From Leeuwenhoekiella sp. (GTDB lineage: Bacteria > Bacteroidota > Bacteroidia > Flavobacteriales > Flavobacteriaceae): a stretch of DNA of 64,000 nucleotides. The notes under the pieces are model-generated. The model saw only the letters and a program-made list of their open reading frames with translations, had not been told where the DNA came from and did no database searches. The stretch covers positions 372,001 through 436,000 of the forward strand of contig PAPI01000022.1 of NCBI GenBank assembly GCA_002708845.1. Reading direction: 5' to 3'. Positions 27,601 through 35,963 of this stretch are shown in pieces (the first letter of the stretch is position 1; the number at the start of each line of letters is the position of its first letter). A program made the position numbers and the translations under genes.

Positions 27601-28533
27601 ATGATTCAGGATAAATTAGAGGAAACACTAAAAGAAGGTGCTGAAAAAGCCAAAGATATCCCGGAAGATATCTGGCAAACTATTAAGAGTTTTCTGAATT
27701 TCGGTTTTCATTTTGGGACAGATGCGAACCCAATTAATCTTACCATAGGACATCTTCTACTGGTAATTATCGCATTTATAGTTGCCACAGTGGTATTAAG
27801 ACTGGTACGTAGTCTTATTACACGTAAAATGGATACTGAAAACGAACTGAAATTCAAGAGTATCTTCAAGTTCATCAGATATATCGTTTATATCGCGGTT
27901 GTCTTATTTACGCTTAGTGCTTCGGGCGTTGACATAACGGTTTTACTAACCGCATCTGCTGCGCTGTTTGTAGGTCTGGGTCTTGCTTTACAGGATTTGT
28001 TTACAGACATTATTGGAGGAATCTTTATAATGGTAGATAAGTCTCTTTCTGTAGGAGACGTGGTAGAAATTGACGGAAAAGTAGGACGTATTTTTGAAAT
28101 TAAGTTACGTACCACCCGTGCACTTACCCGGGATGATAAGGTTATCATTATCCCAAACCATCACTTTATAAGTGATATTGTTTACAACTACACTCAAAAC
28201 CACCGCACTACGCGTGAAGCTGTAAAAGTAGGCGTAGCTTATGGAAGCGATACCGCATTGGTGCGTAAAATTCTTATAGATTGTGCCTCAAAGCAAAATG
28301 GCATTCTTAAGAGTCCTAAACCTTTTGTGCTTTTTGAAGATTTTGGAGATTCTTCTTTAAACTTCGGAATTTACTTTTTTATCAACGATAGTTTTTCTGA
28401 TCCGCGTATCAAGAGTGAATTACGCTTTCGTATTGATGAGCAATTTAGGGCTAATAAGGTTACCATCCCATTCCCGCAACGCGATGTACATTTTTATCCC
28501 ACAACCCCTACGCAACCTAAATCTGATGCTTAG
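27601..28533 (+). CDS. MscS family mechanosensitive channel
   Basis: A pressure-release channel of the inner membrane. 310 residues: amphipathic N-terminus, three hydrophobic helices at about 50-70, 85-105 and 112-140, and the cytoplasmic beta and alpha/beta domains. The pore-lining third helix continues into GLGLALQDLFTDIIGGIFI, and VGDVVEIDGKVGRIFEIKLRTT plus IIIPNHHFISDIVYNYT are family signatures. It follows the ABC permease gene by six bases and overlaps the next gene start by 8 bp, so co-expression is likely. Confidence 0.93.
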   Translation: MIQDKLEETLKEGAEKAKDIPEDIWQTIKSFLNFGFHFGTDANPINLTIGHLLLVIIAFIVATVVLRLVRSLITRKMDTENELKFKSIFKFIRYIVYIAVVLFTLSASGVDITVLLTASAALFVGLGLALQDLFTDIIGGIFIMVDKSLSVGDVVEIDGKVGRIFEIKLRTTRALTRDDKVIIIPNHHFISDIVYNYTQNHRTTREAVKVGVAYGSDTALVRKILIDCASKQNGILKSPKPFVLFEDFGDSSLNFGIYFFINDSFSDPRIKSELRFRIDEQFRANKVTIPFPQRDVHFYPTTPTQPKSDA

Positions 28534-29413
28534 ATATTTTTTGTTATTATGTTTTTTTGGAATGAGCTTTATAAACCACGCGCAAACCACAGATATTGCG
28601 CGGGTAGAATATATGCATATTCCGTTTAGCCAGTCTGATAATAACGTAGGTCGTTTTAGGGCTTTGCTACAGGTACCCATTCCGCTTGATAAAGACTTGA
28701 ATAAAATTCTGGTTGCGGGTTTTGAGTACCGCAACACGAGTATTGATATCAATGACCCGGTACCTGCCGGATTTAATTTGCAGGATGTGGGAACCTTACA
28801 TCGTATTGCAGGATATCTGGGTTACACCTGGAAACTCAATAATAACTGGCGTCTGGGTGTTAAAGCAGGGGCTCGTATAAACTCTAATCTAGAAGGAAGT
28901 CTGGTTGCTGATGACTGGATATATACTGCTTCGGTTTATGCCATCAACGATATGAAAGATGCCGAAGTAGGCAAGCCCTATCGCTGGATTTTTGGCCTGG
29001 ATTACTCCAGTACCCCAGGACGTAGTTTTCCGCTACCACTGGTAAACTATTACCGGGAATTTCATCCCAATTGGACCTATACTTTAGGTGTGCCCAAAAC
29101 AAACATTCGTCACTATTTAAATGACGATCATAAAGATGCATTACAGGCATTTGTTACACTTGATAATTTTTTTGCCAACATTCAAAACAATATGATTATC
29201 GATGGTCGTACGGCTGAAAATATCTCGATGACTATCGTCTTGGGAGGTTTGGGTTACGAGCATTATTTTACCAAGCATTTGCTATATTACGCCTACGGAA
29301 GCTATTCGTTTACCAATGATTTCAGGCTCCGGGACAATACGCGTGAAGATATTTATACGATAAACAGCGCCAATACGGTTTATTTTAGGTCGGGCGTTAA
29401 ATTTAAATTTTAG
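28526..29413 (+). CDS. predicted outer-membrane beta-barrel protein (DUF6268-like)
   Basis: A 295-residue secreted protein. A clear signal peptide (MLRYFLLLCFFGMSFINHAQ) is followed by alternating hydrophobic and polar beta strands ending in FRSGVKFKF, an outer-membrane barrel type C-terminus. The pattern resembles the DUF6268 group of Bacteroidota; I am not certain of the exact family. ATG at 28526 is chosen because it gives the signal peptide directly; the frame extends further upstream only inside the mscS gene. It ends two bases before the response regulator gene. Confidence 0.7.
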   Translation: MLRYFLLLCFFGMSFINHAQTTDIARVEYMHIPFSQSDNNVGRFRALLQVPIPLDKDLNKILVAGFEYRNTSIDINDPVPAGFNLQDVGTLHRIAGYLGYTWKLNNNWRLGVKAGARINSNLEGSLVADDWIYTASVYAINDMKDAEVGKPYRWIFGLDYSSTPGRSFPLPLVNYYREFHPNWTYTLGVPKTNIRHYLNDDHKDALQAFVTLDNFFANIQNNMIIDGRTAENISMTIVLGGLGYEHYFTKHLLYYAYGSYSFTNDFRLRDNTREDIYTINSANTVYFRSGVKFKF

Positions 29414-29415
29414 AC

Positions 29416-30579
29416 ATGTCAAAGATTTTAATCATTGAAGACGAAGCCGCAATTCGTCGGGTTCTTAATAAAATTCTTTCTGAAGAAAATAAAAACTATC
29501 AGGTAGAAGAAGCCGAAGATGGTCTGGAAGGCATGGAAAAAATCAAAGACAACGATTATGATCTCGTACTTTGCGATATCAAAATGCCAAAAATGGATGG
29601 GGTTGAAGTACTCGAAGCAACCCGTAAAATAAAGCCCGAAATACCCGTGGTAATGATTTCAGGCCACGGCGATCTGGATACTGCGGTAAATACCATGCGT
29701 CTGGGGGCATTTGATTACATCTCTAAGCCGCCCGATCTTAACAGGCTGCTTAATACTGTGCGCAATGCTTTAGACCGAAAAAGTCTGGTGGTTGAAAATA
29801 CGCGCCTCAAGAAGAAAGTGAGCAAACAATATGAGATGATTGGCGAGAGTGAGCCTATCATCAAAATCAAGGAAATCATAGAGAAAGTTGCTCCTACAGA
29901 AGCCCGAGTGCTTATTACCGGTTCTAATGGTACGGGCAAAGAGTTGGTGGCACACTGGCTGCATGAAAAAAGCGAGCGTGCCAACGGACCCATGGTTGAG
30001 GTAAACTGCGCGGCGATCCCTTCCGAATTGATAGAAAGCGAATTGTTTGGTCACGTAAAAGGCGCCTTTACTTCAGCCAATAAAGACCGCGCCGGGAAGT
30101 TTGAAGCTGCAAATGGCGGGACAATTTTTCTGGATGAGATAGGCGATATGAGTCTTTCGGCTCAGGCTAAAGTATTACGAGCCCTGCAGGAGAGTAAAGT
30201 GTCTCGCGTAGGTAGCGATAAAGACATTAAGGTTGACGTACGTGTGTTGGCTGCAACCAATAAAAACTTGAAAAAGGAGATCGAAGACGGAAAATTCAGG
30301 GAAGATTTATACCATCGTTTGGCGGTGATTTTAATTCCGGTACCGGCTCTTAACGACCGTCGCGATGATATCCCGCTTCTGGTAGATCATTTCTCCAATA
30401 AAGTGGCTCAGGAGCAGGGTACAGCCGTTAAAAACTTTACGTCAGATGCAATTAAAAAGCTTCAGGAATACGACTGGACGGGTAACATTCGCGAACTGCG
30501 TAATGTGGTAGAGCGTCTGATTATTCTGGGAGGTATTGAGGTTTCAGAAGAAGACGTAAAACTTTTTGCGAGTAAATAA
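29416..30579 (+). CDS. NtrC-like response regulator without DNA-binding domain
   Basis: 387 residues: receiver domain (1-120, phospho-acceptor Asp54 in LVLCDIKMP, Lys104), linker helix, and a sigma-54-type AAA+ domain (about 141-370) with Walker A GSNGTGKE (169-176) and Walker B GGTIFLDEIGD. Two deviations: the sigma-54 contact loop reads GAFTSA (216-221) rather than GAFTGA, and the protein stops about 20 residues after GNIRELRNVVERL, so the usual Fis-type helix-turn-helix is missing. It may act from solution. No histidine kinase is encoded nearby. Confidence 0.9.
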   Translation: MSKILIIEDEAAIRRVLNKILSEENKNYQVEEAEDGLEGMEKIKDNDYDLVLCDIKMPKMDGVEVLEATRKIKPEIPVVMISGHGDLDTAVNTMRLGAFDYISKPPDLNRLLNTVRNALDRKSLVVENTRLKKKVSKQYEMIGESEPIIKIKEIIEKVAPTEARVLITGSNGTGKELVAHWLHEKSERANGPMVEVNCAAIPSELIESELFGHVKGAFTSANKDRAGKFEAANGGTIFLDEIGDMSLSAQAKVLRALQESKVSRVGSDKDIKVDVRVLAATNKNLKKEIEDGKFREDLYHRLAVILIPVPALNDRRDDIPLLVDHFSNKVAQEQGTAVKNFTSDAIKKLQEYDWTGNIRELRNVVERLIILGGIEVSEEDVKLFASK

Positions 30580-30590
30580 ATTTAGCGATT

Positions 30591-31460
30591 ATGAAAGCAT
30601 CAGATTATCAGGTAACCCAGCCTATCAAACTTACAGATTATAAAACTCACGAAGACTTCGGAAAAAAAAGCAAGCTCGAAGACGAACTCGATGAGGTAAG
30701 TAAAGCCATTGCCGAAATTCAAAATGCGATGTACGCCCACGGTAAATATGCTGTGCTTATTTGCATTCAGGGGATGGATACGGCGGGGAAAGATAGTTTG
30801 ATTCGCGAAGTGTTCAAAAATTTGAATCCGCGCGGACTGGTGGTTCACAGCTTTAAAGTGCCTACGCCACTTGAGCTGGGTCACGATTACCTCTGGCGAC
30901 ACTATGTTGCTTTACCCGCACGTGGGAAATTTGGCATATTTAACCGGACGCATTACGAGAATGTTTTGGTAACCCGCGTGCATCCCGAGTATATTTTGGG
31001 CGAAAACATTCCGGGAATCGATGATGTTTCAGATATTGATGAGGCATTCTGGGCAAAACGTTTTGAGCAAATCAATAATTTTGAGCAACACATCGCTGAA
31101 AATGGGACGATCATTTTTAAATTTTTCCTGAATCTTTCCAAAGAAGAACAAAAAAATCGTCTCTTGCGTCGCCTTGATAAACCCAATAAAAACTGGAAAT
31201 TCTCTCCTGCTGATCTTTCCGAGCGCAAACTCTGGGACGACTACCAACACTGCTACGAAGAGGCAATCAATAACACCTCTAAATTTCACGCGCCCTGGTA
31301 CATTATTCCGGCCGATGACAAGCCTACAGCCCGACTGATTTTGGCCAAAATCCTTTTAGAAAAGCTCTCCCAGTACACCGACATCAAAGAGCCTGAACTG
31401 GACGATAAAACCAAAGGCAATATTGATAAATACCGCAAAGAGCTGGAAGACGAGAAGTAG
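30591..31460 (+). CDS. polyphosphate kinase 2 family protein
   Basis: Transfers phosphate between polyphosphate and nucleotides. 289 residues with a P-loop kinase fold: Walker A IQGMDTAGKDSLIREVF (GMDTAGKDS at 61-69), a Walker B-like segment FGIFNRTHYENVLVTRV, and LDKPNKNWKFSPADLSERKLWDDY forming the lid region. The length fits the one-domain PPK2 type. It starts 11 bp after the regulator stop, so the two may share a transcript. Class I, II or III, and so the preferred nucleotide, cannot be decided here. Confidence 0.9.
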   Translation: MKASDYQVTQPIKLTDYKTHEDFGKKSKLEDELDEVSKAIAEIQNAMYAHGKYAVLICIQGMDTAGKDSLIREVFKNLNPRGLVVHSFKVPTPLELGHDYLWRHYVALPARGKFGIFNRTHYENVLVTRVHPEYILGENIPGIDDVSDIDEAFWAKRFEQINNFEQHIAENGTIIFKFFLNLSKEEQKNRLLRRLDKPNKNWKFSPADLSERKLWDDYQHCYEEAINNTSKFHAPWYIIPADDKPTARLILAKILLEKLSQYTDIKEPELDDKTKGNIDKYRKELEDEK

Positions 31461-31870
31461 TTTTTAAATTAGAAAGTAGAAATACAAAATCGGAAATATA
31501 ACCCTTAGAAATGGGCAGTAGCAGCTGGTATTACGCAATTGCCTTCTTTAAAACTGTATTTTCTATTTAACCGAAAGTTTAAAATGGATTTCATTCCTTA
31601 GGACGCTTTGACGGAGTACCGGCATCCTAAGAAATACTTTATTCAAGGGAATGGTTTGAAGTAGTTAATCGTTGGTTAATTTGATTTTCTCTAAAAGTAT
31701 CTATATTTCAAATTATAAACAATCAAGCTCCCTTCTCCGGCCGGAGAAGGGCTGGGGGATGAGGCGATCTTTTAGTTTTTGTACTCTTTTGAATATTAAA
31801 TTTTGAATTCGATTACCCGTTTACCATCAGAGAATAGTACTTTTAGAATTCGACATTAAAAACACGTATT
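31461..31870. other. intergenic region with one palindromic repeat
   Basis: A 410-bp AT-rich gap after ppk2. Apart from the palindromic element at 31727-31764 nothing gene-like was found. CGTATTTTG just before the next start resembles a -7 box but is one base short. Confidence 0.55.
31727..31764 (+). repeat. palindromic repeat family 2, copy A
   Basis: A perfect 22-bp palindrome at 31730-31751 (half-site CCCTTCTCCGG), followed by CTGGGGGATGAGG. A diverged copy in the same orientation is at 34089-34125. The form is that of REP-like elements found in spacers of many bacteria. Confidence 0.75.
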
Positions 31871-33286
31871 TTGAAAAAACTATTCACTTTTATTTTGGCA
31901 GTTTCCTGCTGTTTTGCCGTGCAAGCGCAAACTCCAAAAGACTCAACCCAACTCCGCAATTTTTACGATTTATCTTTATTAGACGGTCATAGCTATCAAT
32001 GGCTTGATGCCCTTTCAAACGATATTGGTGCGCGACTTAGCGGCAGTAAAGGTGCCGAGAAGGCGGTACAATGGGCTAAAGCCGAGTTAGAATCTATTGG
32101 CCTCGATAAAGTATGGCTGCAGCCGGTAATGGTGCCCAAATGGGAACGCGGGGCTCCTGAAAAAGCATGGATAGAAGGACCGGATGGGAAAATTGATGTG
32201 CCGGTTTGTGCACTGGGTGGTTCTATTGCAACTGCTACAGCAGGTATAACAGCTCCCGTTATAGAAGTGCAGGGACTTGAAGATTTGGCTCAATATGGTG
32301 AAGATCAAATCAAAGGTAAAATAGTATTCTACAACCGCCCCATGCAGGCTGATTTGATTCAGACGTTTTCAGCGTATGGCGGTTGTGTAGATCAGCGATA
32401 TTCCGGTGCTCGGGAGGCTGCAAAATACGGAGCTGTTGGTGTTATTGTACGCTCTATGAACCTGCGTATGGATGATCTACCGCATACGGGTGCGATGTCT
32501 TACGGCGACTTGCCTAACGATCAACGTATTCCCGCGGCAGCCATTAGTACAAACGGTGCTGCTTTGTTGAGCAAGATGCTGAAGAAAAATAAAGACACGG
32601 AGTTTTATTTAAAAATGAATTGTGCGAACTACGAAGATGTACCTTCATTTAATGTGATTGGAGAGATTACCGGAAGCGAAAAACCTAACGAATTTATGGT
32701 TGTAGGTGGCCACCTCGATAGTTGGGATCTTGGAGACGGTAGCCACGACGATGGCGCTGGTGTCGTACAAAGTATGGAAGTACTGCGCCTGATGAAAGCT
32801 GCTAACTACAAACCCAAACACAGTATTAGAGTAGTGCTGTTTATGAATGAAGAAAACGGCCTTCGTGGTGGAAATAAATACGCTGAAGTTGCAAAAGAAA
32901 AGGGAGAGCGCCACGTCTTTGCCTTAGAAAGTGATGCCGGTGGTTTTACGCCACGCGGATTTCAGTTTGATACCAATGAGGCTAATTTTGAGCAGGTGCA
33001 AAGCTGGATTCCATTATTCAAACCGTATTTGATTCATTATTTTGAGATGGGCGGTAGCGGCGCAGATATTGGTCCGTTGAAGGGTGAAGGCACTGTTTTA
33101 GCCGGTTTACGTCCTGATTCGCAGCGTTATTTTGACCATCATCACGCGAGTAACGATACCTTTGACGCGGTTAATAAGCGCGAACTCGAATTGGGAGCTG
33201 CGACAATGACCAGCCTGGTGTACCTGATGGATACCTATGGTGTTAAACCTGCACCAATTACAAATGATACCGAATTGAAAGATTAA
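31871..33286 (+). CDS. secreted M28 family zinc peptidase (carboxypeptidase Q-like)
   Basis: A 471-residue exported aminopeptidase/carboxypeptidase-type enzyme. Signal peptide MKKLFTFILAVSCCFAVQAQ; an inserted PA-like domain at about 110-215; and the di-zinc catalytic domain: GGHLDSWDLGDGSHDDGAG (His and bridging Asp), NEENGLRGG (catalytic Glu pair), ESDAGG (Asp) and FDHHHASNDTFD (terminal His). TTG is the start, as it gives the signal peptide directly. It likely releases amino acids from peptides in the periplasm or outside. A small LURP-like gene follows after 30 bp. Confidence 0.92.
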   Translation: MKKLFTFILAVSCCFAVQAQTPKDSTQLRNFYDLSLLDGHSYQWLDALSNDIGARLSGSKGAEKAVQWAKAELESIGLDKVWLQPVMVPKWERGAPEKAWIEGPDGKIDVPVCALGGSIATATAGITAPVIEVQGLEDLAQYGEDQIKGKIVFYNRPMQADLIQTFSAYGGCVDQRYSGAREAAKYGAVGVIVRSMNLRMDDLPHTGAMSYGDLPNDQRIPAAAISTNGAALLSKMLKKNKDTEFYLKMNCANYEDVPSFNVIGEITGSEKPNEFMVVGGHLDSWDLGDGSHDDGAGVVQSMEVLRLMKAANYKPKHSIRVVLFMNEENGLRGGNKYAEVAKEKGERHVFALESDAGGFTPRGFQFDTNEANFEQVQSWIPLFKPYLIHYFEMGGSGADIGPLKGEGTVLAGLRPDSQRYFDHHHASNDTFDAVNKRELELGAATMTSLVYLMDTYGVKPAPITNDTELKD

Positions 33287-33316
33287 TTTCCCCAAAAAAC
33301 AGTTCAAGATTTCTTT

Positions 33317-33913
33317 ATGAAAAACCTCCAATTTCCCATTGATTTTGTGTTTAGAATCAGCACGTTTTCTAACGACTTTACAGCGACTGATGCCTTTGGT
33401 CATACCGTAGGATACATCCGCCAAAAGATGTTTAAGCTCAAGGAAGAAATCAAGATTTACGCAGACACCTCTCAAAACCAGCTTAACTATACCATAAAGG
33501 CAGATCGCTGGCTTGATTTTTCGGCAGCTTATGCATTTTATGATGCAAATGGAAACGAGTTTGGTAAGATTGTGCGTAAAGGTTGGCGCTCCATCTGGAA
33601 AGCCAAGTACCAGATTGTTGATGATAATGGCACTCCTGAGTATACCATTGAAGAAGAAAACGGTTGGGTAAAAGTAGCTGATTCCCTTTTTGGCGAAGTC
33701 CCGGTTGCGGGAATGTTAACAGGGTATTTCTTCAATCCGGCGTATAAAGTAACCGATAAAAGCGGAACCAAAATCGCCCGACTCAAAAAGCAACCGTCTT
33801 TTTTTGGTAGAAAATTTCAGGTTACTAAAGAAGGGCCTATGGATGAAGGCGACAGCGAACGCATAATGTTGGGCTTGATGATGATGATTTTGTTGGAGCG
33901 TAGAAGGGGGTAA
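33317..33913 (+). CDS. LURP-one/scramblase-like (tubby C-terminal fold) protein
   Basis: A 198-residue protein with no signal peptide. Its repeating beta-strand pattern (FRISTFSNDFTATDAFGHTVGYIRQKMFKLKEEI is the first unit, then YAFYDANGNEFGKIVRKGW, then YKVTDKSGTKIARLKKQ) matches the tubby-like/LURP-one-related fold. A short hydrophobic helix lies at the C-terminus (IMLGLMMMILLE), as in scramblase-type proteins. The function in bacteria is unknown. It follows the peptidase closely and precedes a long repeat-bearing spacer. Confidence 0.6.
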   Translation: MKNLQFPIDFVFRISTFSNDFTATDAFGHTVGYIRQKMFKLKEEIKIYADTSQNQLNYTIKADRWLDFSAAYAFYDANGNEFGKIVRKGWRSIWKAKYQIVDDNGTPEYTIEEENGWVKVADSLFGEVPVAGMLTGYFFNPAYKVTDKSGTKIARLKKQPSFFGRKFQVTKEGPMDEGDSERIMLGLMMMILLERRRG

Positions 33914-34088
33914 AATTTATTTTTATTACTATTATTATTTAAATTGAAAAGCTCTGCTTAGGTAGTATTTCAATTCAATCTTCAAAATTTTAAATTCAAG
34001 GTTCACTTCAATAATTAAGAAAGAACATAGCATCTTGATTAACTAGCAAAGCCAAATATTTTTTGCAAAGTTTCAATTGTGCAGTTTA

Positions 34089-34250
34089 GCTTCCTTCTCC
34101 GGCGGGAGAATGGGCGGGGTTGAGGAGAACGCGTGAGGGATAGCAGCGTAAATCCTGACATTGCGGAAGGTTTACCTGGCGTCAAAGGAAAATTGCAGCG
34201 AATAGCCTGCCTTTGCCGGCAGGCAGGCCCGACTCAGAGCACGCCCAAAT
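34089..34250 (+). repeat. compound repeat block, including palindromic family 2 copy B
   Basis: 34089-34125 is a diverged copy of the 31727 element (AGCTTCCTTCTCCGGC, then GGGAGAATGGGCGGGG). It continues into GCGTGAGGGATAGCAGCG and a second palindrome, GCCTGCC (34205-34211) / GGCAGGC (34222-34228), around a GCCGGC core. Its base composition is richer in G and C than the surrounding spacer. From memory, such blocks are dispersed in Bacteroidota genomes. Confidence 0.65.
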
Positions 34251-34326
34251 AATAATTGCAATATCAATACAAATAATCTGTTGTTAAACTTCTGATAAGT
34301 AACGGCCTCGTTTTTACGGGGTCGTT

Positions 34327-34334
34327 TAATTTTG
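34327..34334 (+). promoter_or_regulatory. -7 promoter box of the GH3 gene (TAATTTTG)
   Basis: TAATTTTG fits TAnnTTTG and lies 24 bp before the ATG at 34359. It overlaps a TTG at 34332 that would otherwise be the first possible start codon, which supports the downstream ATG. Confidence 0.5.
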
Positions 34335-34358
34335 AATACAATCAAAAGCAGAAAAACG

Positions 34359-35894
34359 ATGGCAATTTTAGGCGCACTCATAAAAGGAATTATTGATCTT
34401 TCAGACAAGGTTATACCCGAGTCAAATCCTATAGAAGAACAGCAAGAAGTTTTAGAGCAATTACTTAAAAAAGCCAAAAATACCCAGTTTGGTAAATACT
34501 ATGGTTTTGAGTCTATCTTAGAATCTGAGAATCCGGCAAAGACCTTTGCGGAGGAAGTTCCTTTTTTTGACTACAACAGCATTAATGAGGAGTGGTGGTC
34601 TAAAATGCACAGTGGTGAGGAAGACGTGACCTGGCCTGGAATGCCGCATTATTTTGCTTTGAGTAGCGGTACCACCGGTAAAAGCAGCAAGCGCATTCCG
34701 GTGACTGATGCAATGATTGACGCCATTCGCACAGCCGGAATCAAGCAGGTGGGTGCGCTGGCACATTTTGATTTGGAGTCCGATTTTTTTGAAAAAGAAA
34801 TCATGATGCTGGGCAGTTCTACCGATCTGGCAAAGCGAAATGGTCACGAGGAAGGTGAAATTAGCGGGATCAGTGCGAGCAATATTCCGTTTTGGTTTAG
34901 GGGCTATTACAAACCCGGCGAAGACATTGCAAAAATTGAGGACTGGGATGAGCGTGTGCAGCATATCGCCGAAAAAGCCGAAGAATGGGATATTGGTGCT
35001 TTAAGCGGAATCCCGAGTTGGATTGAGCTGATGCTTGAGAAAGTCATTGAGCATCATAACCTGAAAAATATTCACGAAATCTGGCCGAATTTGCAGGTTT
35101 ACACTTCTGGAGGGGTGGCTTTTCAGCCTTACGAAAAGAGTTTTAATGCGTTGCTTGGTAAACCCATCACTGTGATTGATACCTATCTGGCCTCTGAAGG
35201 TTTTATCGCGTTTCAGGCAAGACCAGAAACTGAAGCTATGAAACTGGTAACCGACAACGGTATTTATTTTGAGTTCGTACCTATGAACCCTGACTACATC
35301 AATGAGGATGGTTCTATTGTTCAGGATGCACCGGTTATAGGCTTGGCAGATGTAGAAGAAGAGCAAGATTATATCTTGATTATTTCTACGGTTTCGGGAG
35401 CGTGGAGATACCTCATTGGTGATACCATTGCCTTTACCGATAAAGAACGTGCCGAAATCAAGATTACCGGTCGTACCAAATTCTTCTTGAATACGGTAGG
35501 TTCACAGCTTTCGGTTAATAAAATGGAAGCGGCCGTACAGGAACTCGAAGAGCAATTTGATATCAAAATACCTGAGTTTACCATTGCCGCAAAGCGGAAT
35601 CCGGAAGATGACGAGTTTTACCACTATTGGTATTTAGGTACCGAAACTTCAGCGTCAAATGAAGAATTGGCGGAAGCTCTTGATAAAAGTCTGCAGGAAG
35701 CCAATAAAAATTACGGTGTTGCCCGAAGCAAAGCTTTAAAAGGAGTAGTTGTAAACACGGTAAAACCAGAAATCTTCTACGAGTGGAGTGGCGCAAACAA
35801 GAAAAAAGGTGGTCAGGTCAAGATGGAAAAGGTAATGAACGAAGAAAAATTCGCGGAGTGGGAGGCCTTTGTAAAGGAGCACGCGGGTAGCTAA
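34359..35894 (+). CDS. GH3 auxin-responsive promoter family protein (adenylating enzyme)
   Basis: A 511-residue member of the GH3 branch of the adenylate-forming enzymes. In plants these conjugate acids such as auxin or jasmonate to amino acids; bacterial members are mostly uncharacterised. Visible motifs: the ATP-binding loop FALSSGTTGKSSKRIP, LQVYTSGGVAFQPYEKSF, and the C-terminal TGRTKFFLNTVGSQLSVNKME. No signal peptide. It has its own promoter-like box and no obvious partner genes. Confidence 0.88.
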   Translation: MAILGALIKGIIDLSDKVIPESNPIEEQQEVLEQLLKKAKNTQFGKYYGFESILESENPAKTFAEEVPFFDYNSINEEWWSKMHSGEEDVTWPGMPHYFALSSGTTGKSSKRIPVTDAMIDAIRTAGIKQVGALAHFDLESDFFEKEIMMLGSSTDLAKRNGHEEGEISGISASNIPFWFRGYYKPGEDIAKIEDWDERVQHIAEKAEEWDIGALSGIPSWIELMLEKVIEHHNLKNIHEIWPNLQVYTSGGVAFQPYEKSFNALLGKPITVIDTYLASEGFIAFQARPETEAMKLVTDNGIYFEFVPMNPDYINEDGSIVQDAPVIGLADVEEEQDYILIISTVSGAWRYLIGDTIAFTDKERAEIKITGRTKFFLNTVGSQLSVNKMEAAVQELEEQFDIKIPEFTIAAKRNPEDDEFYHYWYLGTETSASNEELAEALDKSLQEANKNYGVARSKALKGVVVNTVKPEIFYEWSGANKKKGGQVKMEKVMNEEKFAEWEAFVKEHAGS

Positions 35895-35963
35895 ACGTTA
35901 ATCTTGAAAGGCATCTGTTGACGATTATTTCCAATACTCCCACCATTTCTTGGGTACTTCATT

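Larger units (their letters stand above)
33914..34358. other. intergenic region with compound repeats
   Basis: A 445-bp gap: about 170 bp AT-rich with nothing recognised, then the GC-richer repeat block (34089-34250), then a wobble-paired hairpin AACGGCCTCG / CGGGGTCGTT at 34301-34326 that may end transcription, and a promoter-like box before the GH3 gene. No gene-like frame seen. Confidence 0.55.

Noticed and set aside
29416-30579. Missing HTH of the NtrC-like regulator as a frameshift
   Set aside because: The stop is followed after 11 bp by the ppk2 start, leaving no room for a hidden C-terminal domain.
34518-34964. Long minus-strand frame within the GH3 gene
   Set aside because: Shadow of the GH3 coding region; composition and lack of motifs give no support.
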